64,000 nt of DNA from Streptomyces virginiae (GTDB taxonomy: Bacteria > Actinomycetota > Actinomycetes > Streptomycetales > Streptomycetaceae), in the NCBI RefSeq assembly GCF_000720455.1, contig NZ_JOAK01000017.1, positions 62,001 to 126,000 on the forward strand, written 5' to 3'. Below the pieces are notes generated by a model. It ran no database searches. It saw nothing but the letters and a program-made list of their open reading frames with translations, and was not told the origin of the DNA. Below are positions 59,899 to 64,000 of the stretch, piece by piece. The translations under genes were made by a program, and so were the position numbers. Each line of letters opens with the position of its first letter. Position 1 is the stretch's first letter.

Positions 59899-61251
59899 GT
59901 GACCGTGAACGCTGAAACCCAAGCCCCCGCCGCCAAGGCGACCTGGCGAGACCTTCCCGCGGCGCAGCAGCCTTCGTACCCCGATGCCGAGGCTCTGCGC
60001 GCTGTCGTCGCGGACCTCGAGTCGTATCCTCCGCTCGTTTTCGCGGGTGAGTGCGACCAGCTGCGCGCCCGTCTGGGAGCCGTCGCCAAGGGCGAGGCGT
60101 TCCTGCTGCAGGGCGGCGACTGCGCCGAGGCCTTCGACGGGGTCTCCGCCGACCACATCCGAGCCAAGCTGAAGACGCTGCTCCAGATGAGTGCCGTACT
60201 GACGTACGCGGCCTCCGTGCCGGTCGTCAAGGTCGGCCGCATCGCGGGCCAGTACTCCAAGCCGCGCTCCAAGGACACCGAGACCCGCGACGGCGTCACC
60301 CTGCCGACCTACCGCGGCGACTCCGTCAACGGCTTCGCCTTCACCGAAGAGGCCCGCGTCCCGGACCCCGAGCGGCTGAAGCGCATGTACAACGCCTCCG
60401 CCTCCACGCTCAACCTGGTGCGTGCCTTCACCACCGGTGGTTACGCCGACCTGCGCCAGGTGCACGCCTGGAACCAGGACTTCGTGAAGTCCTCCCCGTC
60501 CGGTCAGCGGTACGAGCAGCTGGCGCGGGAGATCGACAACGCGCTGAGCTTCATGAAGGCCTGTGGCACCGACCCGGCCGAGTTCAAGGCCGTCGAGTTC
60601 TACGCCTCCCACGAGGCGCTGCTGCTCGACTACGAGGGCGCGCTGACGCGTACCGACTCGCGCACCGGCAAGCTGTACGACACCTCCGGCCACATGGTGT
60701 GGATCGGTGAGCGCACCCGCCAGCTGGACCACGCGCACATCGAGTTCTGCTCGCAGATCGCCAACCCGATCGGCATCAAGCTCGGCCCCACCACCACGGT
60801 GGACGAGGCGCTGACCTACATCGACCGCCTGGACCCCGAGCGCGAGCCGGGCCGGCTGACCTTCGTCGTCCGCATGGGCGCCGACAAGGTCCGCGACAAG
60901 CTCCCCGAGCTGGTCGAGAAGGTCACCGCCTCCGGCGCGATCGTCGGCTGGGTCACCGACCCGATGCACGGCAACACCTTCGAGGCTGCCTCGGGCCACA
61001 AGACGCGCCGTTTCGACGACGTGCTCGACGAGGTCAAGGGCTTCTTCGAGGTCCACAAGGGCCTCGGCACCCACCCCGGCGGCATCCACGTCGAGCTCAC
61101 CGGTGACGACGTCACCGAGTGCGTGGGCGGCGGTGACGAGATCTTCGTCGACGACCTGCACCAGCGCTACGAGACGGCCTGCGACCCCCGCCTCAACCGC
61201 AGCCAGTCGCTGGACCTGGCGTTCCTGGTCGCGGAGCTCTACCGCGACTAG
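59899..61251 (+). CDS. aroH: Class II 3-deoxy-7-phosphoheptulonate synthase (DAHP synthase)
   Basis: This enzyme joins PEP and erythrose-4-phosphate at the head of the shikimate pathway. The 450-residue product is the plant/actinobacterial class II type: TWRDLPAAQQPSYPDAEALR, FLLQGGDCAEAFDGVS, KVGRIAGQYSKPRSK, GERTRQLDHAHIEF, NPIGIKLGPTTT, WVTDPMHGNT and GGIHVELTGDDVTEC. Metal ligands Cys, His, Glu and Asp are present in these blocks. It diverges from the Trp-attenuated anthranilate synthase, so entry and branch enzymes share one gap. GTG 59899 is chosen from the -10 spacing. Confidence 0.96.
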   Translation: MTVNAETQAPAAKATWRDLPAAQQPSYPDAEALRAVVADLESYPPLVFAGECDQLRARLGAVAKGEAFLLQGGDCAEAFDGVSADHIRAKLKTLLQMSAVLTYAASVPVVKVGRIAGQYSKPRSKDTETRDGVTLPTYRGDSVNGFAFTEEARVPDPERLKRMYNASASTLNLVRAFTTGGYADLRQVHAWNQDFVKSSPSGQRYEQLAREIDNALSFMKACGTDPAEFKAVEFYASHEALLLDYEGALTRTDSRTGKLYDTSGHMVWIGERTRQLDHAHIEFCSQIANPIGIKLGPTTTVDEALTYIDRLDPEREPGRLTFVVRMGADKVRDKLPELVEKVTASGAIVGWVTDPMHGNTFEAASGHKTRRFDDVLDEVKGFFEVHKGLGTHPGGIHVELTGDDVTECVGGGDEIFVDDLHQRYETACDPRLNRSQSLDLAFLVAELYRD

Positions 61252-61283
61252 TCGTCGAGATCAGTAGGTGCGTTCCTACGACT

Positions 61284-61316
61284 GTGGGGCGCGGATCGAT
61301 GTGATCCGCGCCCCAC
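61284..61316 (+). terminator. Terminator of DAHP synthase
   Basis: GTGGGGCGCGGATC and its complement form a 14-bp perfect stem around GATGT, followed by TGTC. Confidence 0.88.
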
Positions 61317-61359
61317 TGTCGTACCCGGGGCTTTTAGGCCACCCTAACTTTGGGTACGG

Positions 61360-61378
61360 TTAGGTAAGCCTCACCGAA
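61360..61378 (+). promoter_or_regulatory. Iron box (DmdR/IdeR-type) upstream of bfd
   Basis: TTAGGTAAGCCTCACCGAA matches TTAGGTTAGGCTAACCTAA at 15 of 19 positions. A weaker copy (about 12 of 19) lies at 61334-61352. Both are in the bfd promoter region. Confidence 0.75.
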
Positions 61379-61423
61379 TAGGGGATGGCTCGCCGCACCA
61401 CTCAGCGCCAGGAGGTGAACCGC

Positions 61424-61681
61424 GTGTACGTCTGCTCTTGCTTCGGGATCACCGACAAGCAGGTCAAGGAACACGCGGCTGCCGGGGCCTGCACGCCCCG
61501 CCAGATCGCCTCGGCCACCAAGGCCGGCACCGACTGCGGTTCCTGCGTACGCACCATCCAGGGCATCCTCGGCCGCGGGGCCTGCCCGCGCAGGGAGCTG
61601 CTGGAGAAGGGCGACGCGGTGTCCGTGCTCGCCGCCGACGCGGAAGCGGCGCGCTCGCCCGAGCTGGCGGAAGCGGCCTAG
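61424..61681 (+). CDS. bfd: Bacterioferritin-associated ferredoxin (Bfd-like)
   Basis: Bfd reduces the ferric core of bacterioferritin so that stored iron can leave. The 85-residue product has the [2Fe-2S] cysteines as CSC (VYVCSCFGIT) and CxxC (TDCGSCVRTI). GTG 61424 follows a perfect AGGAGG by 8 nt. The bfr gene lies 31 bp away, convergent. An iron box upstream predicts expression at low iron, which fits iron release. Confidence 0.92.
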   Translation: MYVCSCFGITDKQVKEHAAAGACTPRQIASATKAGTDCGSCVRTIQGILGRGACPRRELLEKGDAVSVLAADAEAARSPELAEAA

Positions 61682-61712
61682 GAGCCGGTCCGCAGCGGTC
61701 CCGCCCGGAAGA

Positions 61713-62189
61713 TCAGCTGGGCTGCTCGATGAGCTGCGCGATGTAGAGCGCCTCGCCCAGGGACTCGATGAGCTCCAGCTGGGTGTCGAGGTAGTCGATG
61801 TGGTGCTCCTCGTCCTCCAGGATCTCCTCGAAAAGACGGGCCGACGTGATGTCGCCCTTGCCGCGCATGACCTCGATGCCCCGCTTCAGCCGGTCGATGG
61901 CCTCCACCTCGACCTGGCGGTCCGCCTGGAACATCTCGGTGATCGTCTGCCCGACGCGCACGTGGAAGAGACGCTGGTAGTTCGGCAGACCGTCGAGCAT
62001 CAGGATGCGCTCGGTGATCTTGTCCGCGTGCTTCATCTCGTCGATGGACTCTTCACGCGTGTACTTGGCGAGCTTGGTCCAGCCCTTGTTGTCCTGGATG
62101 CGGTAGTGCAGCCAGTACTGGTTGATGGCCGTCAGCTCGCCGGTCAGCTGCTCGTTCAGAAACTCAAGGACCTCGGGGTCGCCCTGCAT
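61713..62189 (-). CDS. bfr: Bacterioferritin
   Basis: Bacterioferritin stores iron in a 24-mer shell. The 158-residue product has the ferroxidase ligands: Glu in TGELTAINQYW, the ESIDEMKHAD block with Glu, heme Met and His, Glu in VEVEAIDRL and the pair in EDEEHHIDYL. GGAAGGAG precedes ATG 62189. The gene faces bfd. No iron box was seen upstream, so iron control seems to act on bfd only. Confidence 0.97.
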   Translation of the reverse strand: MQGDPEVLEFLNEQLTGELTAINQYWLHYRIQDNKGWTKLAKYTREESIDEMKHADKITERILMLDGLPNYQRLFHVRVGQTITEMFQADRQVEVEAIDRLKRGIEVMRGKGDITSARLFEEILEDEEHHIDYLDTQLELIESLGEALYIAQLIEQPS

Positions 62190-62362
62190 CGCAGAGGCTC
62201 CTTCCAGGCAATGTCAGCTATGTGACGGGGCAGTTGCGCGCATCCTTGCACCGCCACTCAGGGCCGTCCAGTAAGTACCTCCTTAGTGGGAGTTACCGCG
62301 ACTTGCCCGAATCGGCCCAGACCTGGTCATGACCACCCTGCCCAGTCTGTCACCATGGAGTC

Positions 62363-62995
62363 ATGGGTCAGCCGGAAAGCCGGGAATCTCCGGGAGCAGA
62401 GCAGCTGGAGCTTCCACCGGGGCAGCGGCTGCAGAAGGGCTGGCCCGTCACCCATTACGGTCCCGTGCCCAAGTTCAAGCCGGACCGCTGGGAGTTCCGC
62501 GTCTTCGGCGCGACCGCCGACGGCGACAAGCACTGCTGGAACCACGAGGAGTTCACGGCACTGCCGTTCGCCACCGTCGTGGCGGACCTGCACTGCGTCA
62601 CGAAGTTCAGCATGCAGGGCGCCGAATGGGGCGGTGTGCTCGCCCGCGACGTGCTCGCCCTGGCCCCGCCCGCACCGCAGGTCACGCACGTGATGGTGTG
62701 GGCCGAGTACGGCTTCAGCTCCAACCTGCGGCTGGCCGACTTCGCCTCCGACCGCACCGTCTTCGCCACCCACGAAGGCGGCGAACTGCTCACCGCCGAG
62801 CACGGTTTCCCGGTCCGACTGGTGGTCCCGCACCTGTACGCCTGGAAGGGCCCCAAGTGGGTCCGCGGCATCGAGTACATGACCGCCGACCGCCGCGGCT
62901 TCTGGGAGGAGCGCGGCTACCACAACATCGGCGACCCCTGGCGCGAGCAGCGCTACTCGTACCAGGAGGAGCCGGGGGACGGCCCCGAACTCTAG
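62363..62995 (+). CDS. Sulfite-oxidase-like molybdopterin oxidoreductase
   Basis: The 210-residue product is a single Mo-pterin domain: QKGWPVTHYGPVP, WEFRVFG, the molybdenum-binding Cys in DLHCVTKFS, GGVLARDVL and YAWKGPKWVRGIEY. It has no signal peptide, heme domain or dimerisation domain, so it is a short cytoplasmic relative of sulfite oxidase/YedY (MsrP). The substrate is unknown. The start at ATG 62363 lacks a clear ribosome site; CACCAT lies 6 nt upstream. Confidence 0.88.
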   Translation: MGQPESRESPGAEQLELPPGQRLQKGWPVTHYGPVPKFKPDRWEFRVFGATADGDKHCWNHEEFTALPFATVVADLHCVTKFSMQGAEWGGVLARDVLALAPPAPQVTHVMVWAEYGFSSNLRLADFASDRTVFATHEGGELLTAEHGFPVRLVVPHLYAWKGPKWVRGIEYMTADRRGFWEERGYHNIGDPWREQRYSYQEEPGDGPEL

Positions 62996-63026
62996 GGGCC
63001 TCGCGAGGGCCCGGAGGGGCCTTCCC

Positions 63027-63542
63027 TCAACGGTGGTACTGGTGGACGACCGCGTGACCCTTGCCGCGGCCGATCATCCACTTGTTGACCGGGGTCGTGA
63101 TCACGAACGCGGCCGCCAGCGCGATCGCCAGGACGATCCAGAACGTCGGGTCCGACAGGTGCGCGTCCATGGCCCCCGGCCAGAGCGCGATCACCCCGTT
63201 GTCGATCAGCTCCATGACGGCGATCGAAAGGGTGTCCGCGGCCAGGGCCACCCGGACGGCCGTACGCAGGCCCACGCCCGCGGCGAGGATCCCGCGCAGG
63301 GTGAGCGCGTAGCCGAAGAAGAACGCGAGGACGATCGCCAGGATCATCGTCGGGACGTTCCCCCAGCCCAGCGCGGTACCGATGACCATGCCGAGCACCT
63401 CGCCGATGGCGCACCCCGTGAGGCAGTGGAGGGTGGCCCGGGCGGCCATGCCCCAGCTGACCTTGCCGGCGCCGGCTCCGGCGCCCTCGTGGCCGTGGTG
63501 CTGGTGGTGCGGTTGGTCGTGCCCTTCGTGCATGTGCTCCAT
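63027..63542 (-). CDS. DUF4396 membrane protein with His-rich N-terminus
   Basis: The 171-residue product begins with a His-rich stretch (MEHMHEGHDQPHHQHHGHEG), likely metal-binding, and has four or five membrane helices (VLGMVIGTALGWG, TMILAIVLAFFFGYALTL, WIVLAIALAAAFVIT). AGGGGG lies 5 nt before ATG 63542. A CsoR-like copper box (63600-63616) lies 58 bp upstream. Together these suggest a copper-linked membrane protein; the family role is unknown. Confidence 0.8.
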   Translation of the reverse strand: MEHMHEGHDQPHHQHHGHEGAGAGAGKVSWGMAARATLHCLTGCAIGEVLGMVIGTALGWGNVPTMILAIVLAFFFGYALTLRGILAAGVGLRTAVRVALAADTLSIAVMELIDNGVIALWPGAMDAHLSDPTFWIVLAIALAAAFVITTPVNKWMIGRGKGHAVVHQYHR

Positions 63543-63599
63543 GACAACCCCCTGATGGGAAAAGCCGGGCAGCGGTTCCGTCGATATGACCAGAACCGT

Positions 63600-63616
63600 A
63601 TACCCCCCAGGGGTAT
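63600..63616 (-). promoter_or_regulatory. CsoR-like copper operator
   Basis: ATACCCC-CCA-GGGGTAT is a perfect 7-bp inverted repeat matching the ATACCC-GGGTAT type bound by the copper sensor CsoR in Streptomyces. It overlaps the likely promoter of the DUF4396 gene. Confidence 0.75.
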
Positions 63617-63634
63617 TCCTCAAGGATCAGTGGA

Positions 63635-64000
63635 TCACTGCGGGCCGCGCAGCTCCTTCAGCAGCGCCACGTCCGCCGCATGCCCTTCCCTGCCGCCGGG
63701 CGTCTCGATGATCAACGGTACGCCGTCCATCGCCGGGTGCGTGAACAGCTCCGCGAAGGCGTCCCGGCCGATGTGGCCCTGGCCGACGTTCGCGTGCCGG
63801 TCCTTGTGCGCGCCCACACCCTCCTTGGAGTCGTTCGCGTGGACCAGCTTCAGCCGGCCCTCGCCCACGGTGTCCACGAGCAGGTCCAGCATCACCTTCG
63901 TCCCGCCCGGCTCCGCCAGATCGTGCCCGGCCGCGAAGATGTGGCAGGTGTCCAGGCAGATCCCCAGCTTCGGATGGTGGTCCAGCGCCTCGAAGTACGG
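63635..64000 (-). CDS. nfo: Endonuclease IV (Nfo), 5' part cut by window edge
   Basis: The frame runs off the right end. The visible 121 codons are the C-terminal half of the AP endonuclease: CLDTCHIFAAGHDL, KLVHANDSKEGVGAHKDRHANVGQGHIG split over metal motifs, and VPLIIETPGG. His, Asp and Glu metal ligands are present. The enzyme nicks DNA at abasic sites in base-excision repair. It ends 20 bp from the copper box of the DUF4396 gene, so its transcription runs towards that promoter. Confidence 0.93.
   Translation of the reverse strand, partial: PYFEALDHHPKLGICLDTCHIFAAGHDLAEPGGTKVMLDLLVDTVGEGRLKLVHANDSKEGVGAHKDRHANVGQGHIGRDAFAELFTHPAMDGVPLIIETPGGREGHAADVALLKELRGPQ

Overview
The window is 64 kb of very GC-rich, densely coding DNA. 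High-GC codon use, GTG and TTG starts, Streptomyces-type dispersed repeats and the gene content (cytochrome bcc-aa3 oxidase with CtaF, ROK glucokinase GlkA, MacRS-like two-component pair, DUF5304, DUF3043) point to a Streptomyces chromosome core. Gene content and order also resemble the Mycobacterium tuberculosis stretch around Rv2178c-Rv2208 (class II DAHP synthase, acyltransferase, ArsA-like ATPase, SRPBCC protein, FadD15, PimB, NlpC/P60, TrpD, CtaE-QcrCAB, CtaC, AdoK, ErpA-like protein, DUF3043, CobT, CobS). It is therefore an old actinobacterial neighbourhood, not an island. I saw no tRNA, rRNA, CRISPR, phage or insertion sequence.

Layout. 0-9.3 kb: an MprF-like membrane protein cut by the left edge, late cobalamin genes cobT, cobU and cobS, a methyltransferase, DUF3043 and pspA-pspAA. 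9.4-14.1 kb: an orphan LuxR-type response regulator, an RND efflux permease and an anchored hypothetical protein. 14.2-20.6 kb: nadA, a HesB/ErpA-like protein, adenosine kinase and a cysteine desulfurase fused to TusA. 20.9-30.2 kb: ctaC-ctaD-ctaF, an L,D-transpeptidase, a degenerate receiver protein, and ctaE-qcrC-qcrA-qcrB. 30.4-33.3 kb: trpD, then a SAM-IV-type riboswitch with a six-codon ORF ahead of a cysteine desulfurase-like gene. 33.3-33.9 kb: a gene-free block of tandem and inverted repeats. 34-41.7 kb: an Lrp ligand domain coupled to a rhomboid protease, a zinc-ribbon protein, a NYN ribonuclease-like protein, two NlpC/P60 hydrolases, a metallopeptidase-like lipoprotein and PimB. 41.9-50.6 kb: cholesterol oxidase, FadD15, a phosphoesterase, an SRPBCC protein, an ArsA-like ATPase, DUF5304, glkA and an EEP-fold protein. 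50.7-57.6 kb: a membrane protein, a lipase-like hydrolase, an acyltransferase, macS-macR, pfkA and a D-2-hydroxyacid dehydrogenase. 57.6-64 kb: a fused anthranilate synthase behind a Trp leader attenuator, class II DAHP synthase, bfd and bfr, a sulfite-oxidase-like protein, a copper-box-preceded DUF4396 protein and endonuclease IV cut by the right edge.

How it works together. The core is aerobic respiration (aa3 oxidase plus bcc complex) surrounded by cofactor supply (NAD, Fe-S/sulfur, cobalamin, iron storage), entry of carbon into glycolysis (GlkA, PfkA), aromatic amino-acid entry steps and cell-envelope functions (PimB, LdT, NlpC/P60, PspA). Many genes are translationally coupled by 4-nt stop/start overlaps. 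At least a dozen start codons sit 6-8 nt behind a TANNNT-like -10 box and have no Shine-Dalgarno sequence, which suggests leaderless transcripts.

Most notable regulatory signals: the SAM-IV-type riboswitch whose downstream hairpin covers the ribosome site of a hexapeptide ORF, the Trp leader peptide, three CGTCA-N3-TGACG operators at nadA, a 21-bp palindrome over the ctaE start, a CsoR-like copper box, iron boxes at bfd, and the 33.3-33.9 kb inverted-repeat block.
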